The notes under the pieces: model-generated
What the model saw: the letters and a program-made list of their open reading frames with translations, nothing else
Database searches by the model: none
Told to the model about the DNA's origin: nothing
Shown: positions 52,938-62,213 of the stretch, in pieces
Position numbering within the stretch: the first letter of the stretch is position 1
How the letters are laid out: the number at the start of each line of letters is the position of its first letter
Assembly (NCBI GenBank): GCA_963840055.1
Contig: CAWIXM010000050.1
Span: 62,001 to 126,000 of the forward strand
Direction of reading: 5' to 3'
Origin: Rhodoplanes sp963840055
GTDB taxonomy: Bacteria; Pseudomonadota; Alphaproteobacteria; Rhizobiales; Xanthobacteraceae
Length of the DNA stretch: 64,000 nucleotides
Position numbers and translations under genes: made by a program

Positions 52938-54754
52938 ACAACTTCGTTGTCCGCTTCGCCAATGTGAACGGCTCGGGTTCGGCGAGCGCCAACGAGATGT
53001 TCGCGCGCGCGGTGCTGCGCATGGGCGTGCCGATCGCCGCCCACAATATCTTCCCGTCCAACATTCAGGGCCTGCCCACCTGGTATGAGGTGCGCATCTC
53101 GCAGGCCGGCTACCTCGGAACCCGCGGCGGCGTCGACCTCATGGTGGCGATGAACCCGCAGACCTGGGACAGAGATATCGCGGCAATCGAGCCGGGCGGT
53201 TATCTCCTGTACGATTCAACCCGACCGATGCCGGCGAGCCGGTTCCGCAACGACATCACCGTCATCGGCGTTCCGCTCACGGCGATTTGCAGCCGCGAGT
53301 ACGAGGAACCGCGCGCGCGCCAACTCTTCAAGAACATGGTCTATCTCGGGGCGTTGTGCGCGCTCATCGGCCTCGACGTGGCGGCGGTCGATGCGCTGAT
53401 CAGCGAGCAGTTCCGCGGCAAGGAGAAGCTGATCGAACCGAACACCCATGCGCTGCGTCTCGGCCGCGACTGGACGCTCGCGAACGTGCCCTGCCCGCTC
53501 GGGCTGCGCCTCGAGCCCGCGAATGCGGTCGGCGATCGCATCTTTATCGACGGCAACGCCGCGGCGGCGTTGGGCGCGGTCTATAGCGGCGCCACCGTCT
53601 GCGCCTGGTATCCGCTGACGCCGTCGACCTCGCTCGCCGAAGCATTCGGCCGTTACTGCAGGCGGTTCCGCGTCGATCCGGCGACGGGCAAGAACAAATA
53701 CGCCGTGGTCCAAGCCGAGGACGAGCTCGCTTCGATCGGCATTGTCATCGGCGCCGCCTGGAACGGCGCGCGCGCCTTCACCGCCACCTCTGGTCCCGGC
53801 ATCTCGTTGATGCAGGAGTTTTTCGGGCTTGCCTATTTCGCCGAGATTCCGGCGGTGATCTTCGACGTGCAGCGTGGCGGCCCATCGACCGGGATGCCGA
53901 CCCGCACGCAGCAATCCGACTTGCTCGCTTGCGCCTATGCCTCGCACGGCGACACCAAGAACGTGCTGTTGTTTCCCGCCGACCCGAGCGAGACCTTCGA
54001 GCTGAGCACGCAAGCCTTTGACCTCGCCGATCGGCTGCAAACGCCGATCTTCGTCATGCTCGATCTCGACCTCGGCATGAACCGCCAACTGAGCAAGCCG
54101 TTCGTCTGGGATGACGCGCGCAGATACGACCGCGGCAAGGTAGCGACAGCGGCCGCTATCGAAGCCGGCCAGTCTTTCATACGCTACGACGATATCGACG
54201 GCGACGGCATTCCGTTCCGCTCCTATCCCGGCACGCATCCGACCAAGGCTTCGTTCATGACCCGCGGCAGCTCCCATGACCGCAATGCGCGGTATACGGA
54301 GGACGGCGGGCTTTATGTAGAGAACATGGACCGGCTGCGCCGGAAATTCGAAACCGCGAAGAACCTGGTCCCGCGGCCGGTGCGTTCCGACTGCGGGGTG
54401 CCGACGCGATGCGGCGTGATCTATTACGGCTCGACCACGCCGGCGATGGACGAAGCGATCACCCTCCTCGAAGCCGGTGGCCATCGATTGAACCGGTTGC
54501 GCGTTCGTGCTTTTCCCTTCCATCAGGATGTGATCGATTTCGCGGCCGAGCACGATGTCGTTTTCGTCGTCGAGCAGAACCGCGACGCGCAGTTGCGGAC
54601 CTTGTTGGTGGCCGAGGAAGGTCTCGAGCCATCGCGATTGGTCTCCATCTTGCATTATGACGGCATGCCGATCACTGCGCGCTTTATCGCCGGCGCCATC
54701 GGGAGCCGTCTTGATGCGCGCAAGATCACGCCGCTGCGGAAACTGGGGGCGTAA
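52907..54754 (+). CDS. 2-oxoacid:acceptor oxidoreductase, fused gamma-alpha subunit
   Basis: 615 aa. The start at 52907 lies inside the end of the upstream gene, with AGGAC before it. The gamma domain (about 10-190) has RFANVNGSGSASANEMFARA and ISQAGYLGTRGGVDLMVAMN. The alpha domain follows with YPLTPSTSLAEAFGRYCR, AEDELASIGIVIGAAWNGAR, ATSGPGISLMQEFFGLAYFA, FDVQRGGPSTGMPTRTQQSD. It decarboxylates a 2-oxoacid (probably 2-oxoglutarate or an aryl/branched one) to an acyl-CoA, passing electrons to Fe-S clusters. It pairs with the beta subunit at 55930. Confidence 0.92.
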   Translation: MPTTSPISSVNNFVVRFANVNGSGSASANEMFARAVLRMGVPIAAHNIFPSNIQGLPTWYEVRISQAGYLGTRGGVDLMVAMNPQTWDRDIAAIEPGGYLLYDSTRPMPASRFRNDITVIGVPLTAICSREYEEPRARQLFKNMVYLGALCALIGLDVAAVDALISEQFRGKEKLIEPNTHALRLGRDWTLANVPCPLGLRLEPANAVGDRIFIDGNAAAALGAVYSGATVCAWYPLTPSTSLAEAFGRYCRRFRVDPATGKNKYAVVQAEDELASIGIVIGAAWNGARAFTATSGPGISLMQEFFGLAYFAEIPAVIFDVQRGGPSTGMPTRTQQSDLLACAYASHGDTKNVLLFPADPSETFELSTQAFDLADRLQTPIFVMLDLDLGMNRQLSKPFVWDDARRYDRGKVATAAAIEAGQSFIRYDDIDGDGIPFRSYPGTHPTKASFMTRGSSHDRNARYTEDGGLYVENMDRLRRKFETAKNLVPRPVRSDCGVPTRCGVIYYGSTTPAMDEAITLLEAGGHRLNRLRVRAFPFHQDVIDFAAEHDVVFVVEQNRDAQLRTLLVAEEGLEPSRLVSILHYDGMPITARFIAGAIGSRLDARKITPLRKLGA

Positions 54755-54811
54755 CCAAAGCTGCAGCGATGCACCGGCCTGCGGCTAACCCTGCGATGCA
54801 CTGGGCTGCTG

Positions 54812-55870
54812 ATGCGGACGATCGTTTCGGTTCAAATCCTACGTGCGGTCGCCGCCAGCGCCGTTGTGGTCGCCCACGCGCAGTCTTGGATTTCGAAGAT
54901 GACCGGCGCGCCGCACGCGCCGCTTGATTTGCATTTCCTCGGCGGCTTTGCCGTCGATCTGTTTTTCGTCATTTCAGGATTCATCATGGTTTACACCTCG
55001 GAGCCGATGTTCGGCCGGCCCGAGGGACCAAAGATCTTCTTCTTGCACCGGCTGGTTCGCATCGTCCCGTTCTACTGGATCGTCACGGCGGGCTATATCG
55101 CGCTGTCTTTGGCGTTTCCGCAGTTCGGCAGGAGCTACGGCCTGGATTTCATCATCACGTCCTTCTTGTTCATCCCGATGCTGAACGCCGACGGCGAGAT
55201 CATGCCGATAGTCGGTCACGGCTGGACCCTCAACTACGAAATGGTGTTTTACGCGGTGTTTGCGCTTGCGGTGTTCGCACCCCGAAGGTTCGCGGTGGCA
55301 TTGGCTTCGGCTGCACTCGCCGCCATGGTCATCATTGGCCGGCAACTCGTCCCGACGTCGACCGTTCTGGCGTTCTGGACAAACCCGCTCATCCTGCAAT
55401 TCATCTACGGGATGCTGATCGGCCTCCTCTACCGGGAGGGGCTGAGATTGCCGAAGCCGCTCGCGGTCGGGCTGATGGTCACCGGCTGCGCGTTGGTCTA
55501 CGTTTTCCGCGCCTCATCGATCGACGCCCCGCCGCTGACGCTCTGGGCCAGCTTTTCCGCCGCGCTCCTGGTCGCCGGCGCGACGTTCGGGGACTTCTCC
55601 CTGGAAGGTCCGGTCTGGCGTTCGCTCGCAATTGTCGGCGACGCCTCCTACTCGATCTATCTGCTGCACTCCGCTCCCATTCGCGGAGCTCTGGCGCTGT
55701 CGCGCGCGACGTCTCTCGATTTCGCGAGCGCGCCCTGGCTCTATGTCGGTCTCGCCCTCGTCGGCGCGATCGCGCTCGGGATTGTGACTTACTATATGTT
55801 CGAGCGGCCCTTGACGCGGTATCTCCGCAGCCTGCTGAAGCCGCGGAAGCTCGCGCAAGCGTCGGCGTAG
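54812..55870 (+). CDS. Acyltransferase family 3 membrane protein (OafA-like)
   Basis: 352 aa with about ten membrane helices. Start: SVQILRAVAASAVVVAHAQS with the catalytic-type His, then FFVISGFIMVYTSEPMFG, FLHRLVRIVPFYWIVTAGYI, GWTLNYEMVFYAVFALAVFA. Near the C-terminus are SYSIYLLHSAPIRGALAL and EAVEWP-like helix ends (YYMFERPLTRYLR). The family transfers acyl groups to sugars of LPS, exopolysaccharide or Nod factors. It sits oddly between the alpha and beta subunit genes of the oxidoreductase, same strand, with short gaps (57 and 59 bases). Confidence 0.9.
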   Translation: MRTIVSVQILRAVAASAVVVAHAQSWISKMTGAPHAPLDLHFLGGFAVDLFFVISGFIMVYTSEPMFGRPEGPKIFFLHRLVRIVPFYWIVTAGYIALSLAFPQFGRSYGLDFIITSFLFIPMLNADGEIMPIVGHGWTLNYEMVFYAVFALAVFAPRRFAVALASAALAAMVIIGRQLVPTSTVLAFWTNPLILQFIYGMLIGLLYREGLRLPKPLAVGLMVTGCALVYVFRASSIDAPPLTLWASFSAALLVAGATFGDFSLEGPVWRSLAIVGDASYSIYLLHSAPIRGALALSRATSLDFASAPWLYVGLALVGAIALGIVTYYMFERPLTRYLRSLLKPRKLAQASA

Positions 55871-55929
55871 GCTCCTCGCCGCGGGCGACAAATGAAGGGC
55901 CGCCGTACGGATCGAAACGAGAGGATGGC

Positions 55930-56985
55930 ATGACCTATCTCGCGAAGCCGAAGTTTCACCATCCTGGCCTGCCGAAGAATGCGCTCGGCTACACCAGGCG
56001 CGACTACGAGGGCTCGATCTCGACCCTGTGCGCCGGCTGTGGCCACGATTCGATCTCGGCGGCGATCATCGAAGCTTGCTTCGAGCTTGCAATCGAGCCG
56101 CATCGCGTGGCGAAACTCTCGGGCATCGGCTGTTCCTCGAAGACGCCGACTTATTTTCTCGGCAATTCGCACGGCTTCAATTCCGTGCACGGCCGCATGC
56201 CCTCGGTGCTGACGGGTGCCAACCTCGCCAATCGCGATCTCATCTATCTCGGCGTGTCCGGCGACGGCGATTCCGCCTCGATCGGCTTCGGCCAGTTCGC
56301 GCATGCGATCCGGCGCGCCGTTCGCATGGTCTACATCGTCGAAAACAACGGCGTGTACGGCCTCACCAAGGGCCAGTTCTCGGCGACCGCCGACCGCGGC
56401 TCGAAATCGAAGCGCGGGAATGTCAACGCCGACAGCCCGATCGACCTCGTCTCGGTCGCGCTGCATCTCGGCGCAACCTTTGTCGCGCGCTCGTTTTCTG
56501 GCGACAAGGAGCAGCTAGTCCCCCTCGTCAAGGCGGCGATCGAGCACGAAGGATCGGCCTTCATCGACGTGCTCAGTCCCTGCGTCGCCTTCAACAATCA
56601 TCCCGGCTCGACTAAGAGTTACGATTATGTGCGTGCCCATAACGATGCGGTGAACCGGCTCGACTTCGTCTCGCCGCGCAGCCCGATCGCGGTAAGCTAT
56701 GCGCCCGGCAGCGTCGAGCTGGTCGAGCAGCACGACGGCTCGATCGTCGCGCTGCGCAAGCTCAACGACGAATACGACATCCATGACCGCCTCGCGGCCA
56801 TGAACTTCCTGGCGGTGCACGCCGCGAAAGGCGAGATCGTGACCGGGCTGCTCTATCTGAACCCCGCGCCCGAGGACCTGCACGATCACACTCACACGGT
56901 CGAGACCCCGCTCAATTCGCTCACCGAGAAGGAATTGTGCCCGGGATCGGAAGCACTGGCGAAAATCAATGCGAGCCTGCGCTGA
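55930..56985 (+). CDS. 2-oxoacid:acceptor oxidoreductase, beta (TPP-binding) subunit
   Basis: 351 aa. CAGCGHDSISAAIIEACFEL starts the TPP domain with a cluster-type CxxC; VSGDGDSASIGFGQFAHAIR ... VENNGVYGLTKGQFSAT is the TPP-Mg motif; DVLSPCVAFNNHPGSTKSYD follows. It completes the enzyme begun at 51135-54754: the flavoprotein, the gamma-alpha chain and this chain. Overall the set resembles the KorAB group of anabolic or NAD(P)-linked 2-oxoacid oxidoreductases. Confidence 0.93.
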   Translation: MTYLAKPKFHHPGLPKNALGYTRRDYEGSISTLCAGCGHDSISAAIIEACFELAIEPHRVAKLSGIGCSSKTPTYFLGNSHGFNSVHGRMPSVLTGANLANRDLIYLGVSGDGDSASIGFGQFAHAIRRAVRMVYIVENNGVYGLTKGQFSATADRGSKSKRGNVNADSPIDLVSVALHLGATFVARSFSGDKEQLVPLVKAAIEHEGSAFIDVLSPCVAFNNHPGSTKSYDYVRAHNDAVNRLDFVSPRSPIAVSYAPGSVELVEQHDGSIVALRKLNDEYDIHDRLAAMNFLAVHAAKGEIVTGLLYLNPAPEDLHDHTHTVETPLNSLTEKELCPGSEALAKINASLR

Positions 56986-57057
56986 CGCCAGGCGCAATAT
57001 CGGACGCTCACTTTAGCGCTTAAATCGCCGCGCGATTATCGCGCCTCGCCCCTCGCT

Positions 57058-58997
57058 TCAGTTCCGCTGAACGAAGCAGTTTCCGCCCGCGGCCTTGAGC
57101 TCCTCGCACAGCTGGATCGCATCCCCGCGCGAGGCGAACGGCCCGACTTGCGTGCCGTAATAGACGCCCTTGCTGGATTCCTTGCGGCGAATGATCGGCT
57201 GTCGACCGCCGAGCACAGAAGGATATTTAGCCTGCATGATGCGGAACGAAGCCTCCGCATCTGCTTGACTCCTCTGTGCGGAAATCTGAACCACGTAATT
57301 GTGTGCAGTCGGCCGCGGCTGCGGCATAACGACCGCGGTCTGGGTGTGCGCAGGCGCCTGGGGGGCGGCGGACGCCGGCACGGGAACTGCTGGCACGGCG
57401 GCTGCGGGCGCGCCCGCCCGGGATGCGGCCGTGCTCCCGGAGTCTCCCTCCGGGCGGATGGTCACCGTCCTGATCTTTTTGGGCTCGCTCGCTGCTCCTC
57501 CTGGGGTAGGAAACGGGCGCGCATTGCTGGGCGCGGTGGTCACCGGAGCGCTCAGGGCTGGCGGAGTGTCGGGAACGAGCGTCCGCGCATTCGGATCCTT
57601 GATTGCCAGAGGTTGCTCTTCGCGCGAGACCAGTCGCTCGCCCGCGCCACTGGCGCCGAAGCGCTCCTGAATCTGCTTGTCATTGCTGTTTTGCTGCGTC
57701 GCCGATGCGATCTTCTTCGGCGAGGTGTCGGCGTGGATCACCGGCGGCGGCGACTGCTGCTGCTCTTCTCCGCCGACCATCAAACGGTAGGTATAAGCCC
57801 CGGCGGTGCCGATCACCGCAAGGGCGACGATCGCGACGGCGGCCCAGAGCTTGCGGCTCCGCGGCTCGGAGTCATAGACATAGGCGTCAGTTTCGTCGTA
57901 GCGCTCCGACTCGGCGTCGGCGCGAGCTCGTCAGCGACCGCTTGCGCGTCACCATATGCCGCCGATTCATCGGCCCGCTCGGCTTCATAGGCCTGCTCGG
58001 CGGCGGGCCCGTAGCGCGAATAATCAGCCGTTGCCGGCGTCCGGGACCGCGCGCTGTCGCTCGCAGCCGGCGGCATCGACTCGAGTGCTTGCGCCGGCGC
58101 CCGCGCTGCGGGCCTCCTGGCGTCGCCGCCAGAGGCGGCAGGGTAGGCTGCCCCACGATCCGGACGCGCTGTCCGCTCTTTCGGCCGTGGCGCCCGCCAC
58201 CCGGCGTCGGTGCGGTAAGGGTCGCTCAGATCCGGCGGCGCGATATCATGAGGGTGACCCACCCTCGTTTGACCGCGGACCGGGGAAGGACCGGCCGGCT
58301 CGGTGTAGCCGCCATAGCGCTGGTCCGGATGCCGCTCGTACTGCGGGCCTTCCTCGACGCTCGGTTCGGGCGCCGGCTGCGACGGCATCGCTTGGCGCCG
58401 CTGCACGACGCGGTCGGGGGCCAATTGCGGCGGCGTCACTTGGCGCCGCTGCACGGTCTGGTCCGGCGCCGGCTGCGAAGGAGTGGCCGGACGCCGCTGC
58501 ACCGCTTGGTCCGGCGTTGGCTGTGAAGGAGCGGCCGGACGCCGCTGCACCGCTTGGTCCGGCGTTGGCTGTGAAGGAGCGGCCGGACGCCGCTGCACCG
58601 CTTGGTCCGGCGTTGGCTGTGAGGGAGCGGCCGGACGCCGCTGCACCGCTTGGTCCGGCGTTGGCTGTGAAGGAGCGGCCGGACGCCGCTGCACCCCTTG
58701 GTCCGGCGCCGGCTGCGAAGGAGTGGCCGGACGTCGCTGTACAGTCTGGCCCGGCGTTGGCTGCGACGAGGTCGCTTGACCCCGCTGCGCCATCCGCTGG
58801 CCCAACGCTTCTCGCTCGTCCCGCCAACGAGCGGCGCGCGAAGAATCGCGCGCCGGCGTTTCGTTTTGTCCGATCAGCCGGGCGAGTTCGACCAGCGGAT
58901 CAGGTCCAGGTTGTCGCGCCGCAGCAGCACCGCGCTTTGCTCCCGGGGCCGGAGGTGTCGTATTCGTGCTTACGCGACGGTATCGGTCGTCCGCCAT
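57058..58997 (-). CDS. SPOR-domain protein with long repeat region, split by a frameshift
   Basis: The 5' frame (57813-58997) starts ADDRYRRVSTNTTPPAPGAK and carries eight or nine 16-aa repeats of the form PSQPTPDQAVQRRPAA. Near 57925 one base seems missing; the other frame continues ESERYDETDAYVYDSEPRSR, one membrane helix (LWAAVAIVALAVIGTAGAYT) and a SPOR domain at the C-terminus (NYVVQISAQRSQADAEASFR, GVYYGTQVGPFASRGDAIQL). SPOR binds denuded peptidoglycan at the division site. It sits just downstream of argS, as in related genomes. Confidence 0.85.
58384..58790 (-). repeat. 48-bp tandem repeats in the SPOR-protein gene
   Basis: Units of GGCCGGACGCCGCTGCACCG + CTTGGTCCGGCGTTGGCTGT + GAAGGAGC, four of them almost identical, with diverged units on both sides. 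They code the 16-residue Pro/Gln/Arg repeat on the minus strand. There are no spacers, so this is not a CRISPR. Confidence 0.9.
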
Positions 58998-59103
58998 GCC
59001 TATTCTTCACCGTTTCCGGGGTGCCTCTGTCATGCGAGGCCCGCATCGACCGCAGTTCGACGATGGGCGTTCGCGTCCGGCCTAGATGTTCTGCACCGGC
59101 CTA

Positions 59104-60907
59104 TCACATTGCGGGTGGCGCATCGACCCCGAGCAGCCCAAGCCCTACGGAGAGAACCGTAGCGATGCCTTCCACCAATGCAAGGCGAGCTAGGGTGACT
59201 TCTCTATCATATTGGATAATAAAACGTAAATATGGCGAGTCCTTGCTGCCTCGGGTCCACTGGGCGTGGAACGCGCTCGCCAAGTCGTACAGATAGAAGG
59301 CGATCCGGTGCGGTTCGTGCGCGGCCGTCGCCGCCTCGACCAGCCGCGGAAACTGGGCGATCAGCCGCATCAGCGCGATCTCGCCGTCGTCGGTCAGCTG
59401 ATCGAGCGGCACGGCGGCGAGAAACTGCGCGCGGGCTTCGTTGGTCGGCGGCAGATCGGGAATGACCTCGGCAGCGTTGCGGAACACCGATTGCGCCCGT
59501 GCATGCCCGTACTGCACGTAGAAGACGGGATTGTCGCGCGATTGCTCGATCACCTTGGCGAGGTCGAAGTCGAGCGCCGCATCGTTCTTGCGGAACAGCA
59601 TCATGAAGCGGACGGCGTCGCGCCCGACCTCGTCCACGACTTCGCGAAGCGTCACGAACTCCCCGGCCCGCTTCGACATTTTCACCGGCTGACCGGCGCG
59701 CAGCAACTTCACGAGCTGGATGAGCTTGACGTCGAGCGATGCCGTCCCGCCGCTCAAAGCGGCCACCGCCGCCTGCATGCGCTTGACGTAGCCGCCGTGA
59801 TCGGAGCCCCACACGTCGATCAGGTCGTGGAAGTCGCGGTCGAGCTTAGTCTTGTGGTAGGCGATGTCGGCGGCGAAATAGGTATAGCTCCCGTCCGATT
59901 TCTTCAGCGGGCGGTCGATGTCGTCGCCGAACGCGGTCGAGCGGAACAGCGTCTGCTCGCGATCCTCCCAGTCCTCGGACGGCGCGCCCTTCGGCTGCGG
60001 CAACCGCCCCTCATAGACGAGGTCACGCGCGCGCAGCCACGCGATCGCATCGGCGACGCCGTCGCCGGGTCCATCGCCTGCGCTTAACGACCGCTCGGAG
60101 AAAAACACAGCATGCTTCACATTGAGGGCGGCGAGGTCATCGCGGATCGCGGCCATCATCATGTCGATCGCTTTGGCGCGGACGGCCGGCAGCCATCTAT
60201 CTTCGGGCAGCTTCAGCAACACCGGTCCGTGCTCGCGGGCGAGCGCTTCGCCGACCGGCTTGAGGTAGTCACCCGGGTAGAGCCCTTCGGGGATCGGCCC
60301 GATGTCCTCGCCTCAGCGCCTCGCGATAGCGCAGGTAGGCCGAGCGCGCGAGCACGTCGACCTGGGCGCCGGCGTCGTTGATGTAGTACTCGCGCGTCAC
60401 CGCAAAGCCGGCAAACTCCAGCAGATTGGCGAGCGCGTCGCCGAACACCGCGCCGCGGCAGTGCCCGACATGCATCGGCCCGGTCGGGTTGGCGGAGACA
60501 TATTCGACATTCACCTTTCGGCCCTGGCCGTTGTCGGGATTGCCGAAATCGGGCCCGGCCAGAATCGCCGCTCGCAACGCCTCCTGCCACACAAGCGGCT
60601 TGAGGGTGAGGTTGATGAAGCCCGGCTCGGCGACCTCGACCGACTGAATCCAGTCGTCCCTGCGAAGTCGCTCCGCGATTGCCTCCGCCAGTTCGCGTGG
60701 TTTACGCTTGGCGTCCTTGGCGAGCACCATGGCCGCGTTGGTCGCAAGGTCGCCATGGCCCACGTCGCGCGGCGGCTCGACCAGGACCCGGCTCTGATCG
60801 ATCCCCGCCGGGAGCAGCCCGGCAGCGATCAGCGCATCGTTCACCGCCTCAATTCGAGCGCGAACAGTTGCAAATATATCTCTGAATTCTCTGTAAATTT
60901 CACCCAT
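59104..60907 (-). CDS. argS: Arginyl-tRNA synthetase, interrupted by one frameshift
   Basis: About 600 aa when joined. The 5' part (60269-60907) starts EIYREFRDIFATVRARIEAV and holds the HIGH-type motif in VSANPTGPMHVGHCRGAVFG. The 3' part (59104 to about 60312) has VWGSDHGGYVKRMQAAVAAL, VKMSKRAGEFVTLREVVDEV (KMSK) and the DALR anticodon-binding end (HRIAFYLYDLASAFHAQWTR). An extra base near 60312 (CCTCAGCG for CCCAGCG) shifts the frame in between. It charges tRNA-Arg and should be essential, so a sequencing indel is likely. Confidence 0.95.
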
Positions 60908-60942
60908 GCGGCCAGCGCGCTCCGGCGTTGCGAGATGCCGGC

Positions 60943-62151
60943 CTAGCGCAGAAGCGGGGTCACGTCAAAAAGCCGTCGGTGTTCGCTTAGCGCATAGCGG
61001 TCGGTCATGCCGGCGATGAAGTCGGCGATATGGCGGGCGCGGGCGCGCGCATCGGCGGGAAGCGTTTGACGCCATTCGGCCGGCAGCGCCGCGGCGTCGG
61101 CGGCATAGCGCGCGAACAGGTCGCGCAGCACGCCTTCGGCCTCGCCCATGATGTGCATCACCCGCTTGTGCCGATACATCCGATCGAACAGGAACTTCTT
61201 CACGGCCCCCTCTGCCGCCGCCATCGGCCTTGAAAAGCCGACCATCGGCGCGCCCGCCCGGCGAACGGCCTCCGCACAATCGGGCTTGAGTTCCGCGAGC
61301 CGTCGCTGCGTCACACCCACCACGTCTTCGATCATTCGCGTGATCATGCGGCGGATAAGCTCGCTGGTCTGCCGGGCCGGCTCGAGGTCAGGATAGGCGA
61401 AGCGCACCTCCGCCAGAATGTCGCCGGCCAGCAGCAGCTCGGCGAGCTCGTCCAGAGTGAAAAGCTCCGCGCGAAGTCCGTCGTCTATGTCGTGGGAATC
61501 ATAGGCGATATCGTCGGCGATGGCCCCGACTTGCGCCTCCAGGCTGGGGAACGTGTCGAGCGCCAGATCGTGCACCCGGTTGTAGTCGGCGATTTCCGAC
61601 GGAATGCCCTTTGCAGCATACAGCGCGGTCGGCCGCCCCTGCGCATCGAGCAGCGGGCCGTTGTGCTTAACCAGCCCCTCCAGGGTCTCCCAAGTGAGGT
61701 TGAGGCCATCGAAGGCGGCATAGCGCTTCTCCAGCCGGGTGACGACCGCGAGCGTCTGCGCATTGTGGTCGAACCCGCCGAAGCCTTCGAGGCAGCGGTC
61801 GAGCGCGCGCTCGCCGGCATGGCCGAACGGCGGATGGCCAAGATCATGCGCAAGTGCGCAGCCCTCCGCCAAATCCTCGTCGAGGCCGAGCGCACGGGCG
61901 AGCGAGCGCGCCACCTGCATGACTTCCAGCGTATGGGTGAGCCGGGTCCGGTAGTGGTCGCCCTCTTGATACACGAAGACCTGGGTCTTGTGCGCGAGCC
62001 GGCGGAACGCGGTCGCGTGGATCACCCGGTCGCAATCGCGTCGAAACACGCTGCGGGTCAAACTTCGCGGCTCGGGATGCAATCGGCCGCGGCTCCTCGC
62101 CGGATCGGCGGCGTAGGGCGCGGTCACTTTGCGGCGGTCAGGCATCGACAT
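60943..62151 (-). CDS. dgt: dGTPase-like HD-domain triphosphohydrolase
   Basis: 402 aa from the ATG at 62151 (or 62145). TRSVFRRDCDRVIHATAFRR, LAHKTQVFVYQEGDHYRTRL, THTLEVMQVARSLARALG and LAEGCALAHDLGHPPFGHAG give the H...HD...D metal site. It hydrolyses dNTPs to nucleosides and triphosphate. Located between argS and the cyclase; in relatives dgt and argS are neighbours. Confidence 0.95.
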   Translation of the reverse strand: MSMPDRRKVTAPYAADPARSRGRLHPEPRSLTRSVFRRDCDRVIHATAFRRLAHKTQVFVYQEGDHYRTRLTHTLEVMQVARSLARALGLDEDLAEGCALAHDLGHPPFGHAGERALDRCLEGFGGFDHNAQTLAVVTRLEKRYAAFDGLNLTWETLEGLVKHNGPLLDAQGRPTALYAAKGIPSEIADYNRVHDLALDTFPSLEAQVGAIADDIAYDSHDIDDGLRAELFTLDELAELLLAGDILAEVRFAYPDLEPARQTSELIRRMITRMIEDVVGVTQRRLAELKPDCAEAVRRAGAPMVGFSRPMAAAEGAVKKFLFDRMYRHKRVMHIMGEAEGVLRDLFARYAADAAALPAEWRQTLPADARARARHIADFIAGMTDRYALSEHRRLFDVTPLLR

Positions 62152-62213
62152 GCGACCCGTCAATTGCATCCGCTCGGCTATCACGGGCCATATCCCGTCG
62201 CCCTCGTTGGCGA

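Noticed and set aside
53216..54655. Long minus-strand frame opposite the 2-oxoacid oxidoreductase alpha gene
   Set aside because: Shadow; no recognisable domain and no start context.
54824..54845. tRNA-like GGTTCAAATCC (T-arm pattern)
   Set aside because: No acceptor, D or anticodon stems around it; it lies inside the acyltransferase coding start.
58384..58790. Possible CRISPR-like direct repeats
   Set aside because: The 48-bp units are contiguous without spacers and lie in a coding frame.
57956..59296. 446-codon plus-strand frame opposite the SPOR-protein repeats
   Set aside because: Arises from the 48-bp repeats read backwards; low-complexity Pro/Arg/Ala with no ribosome site.
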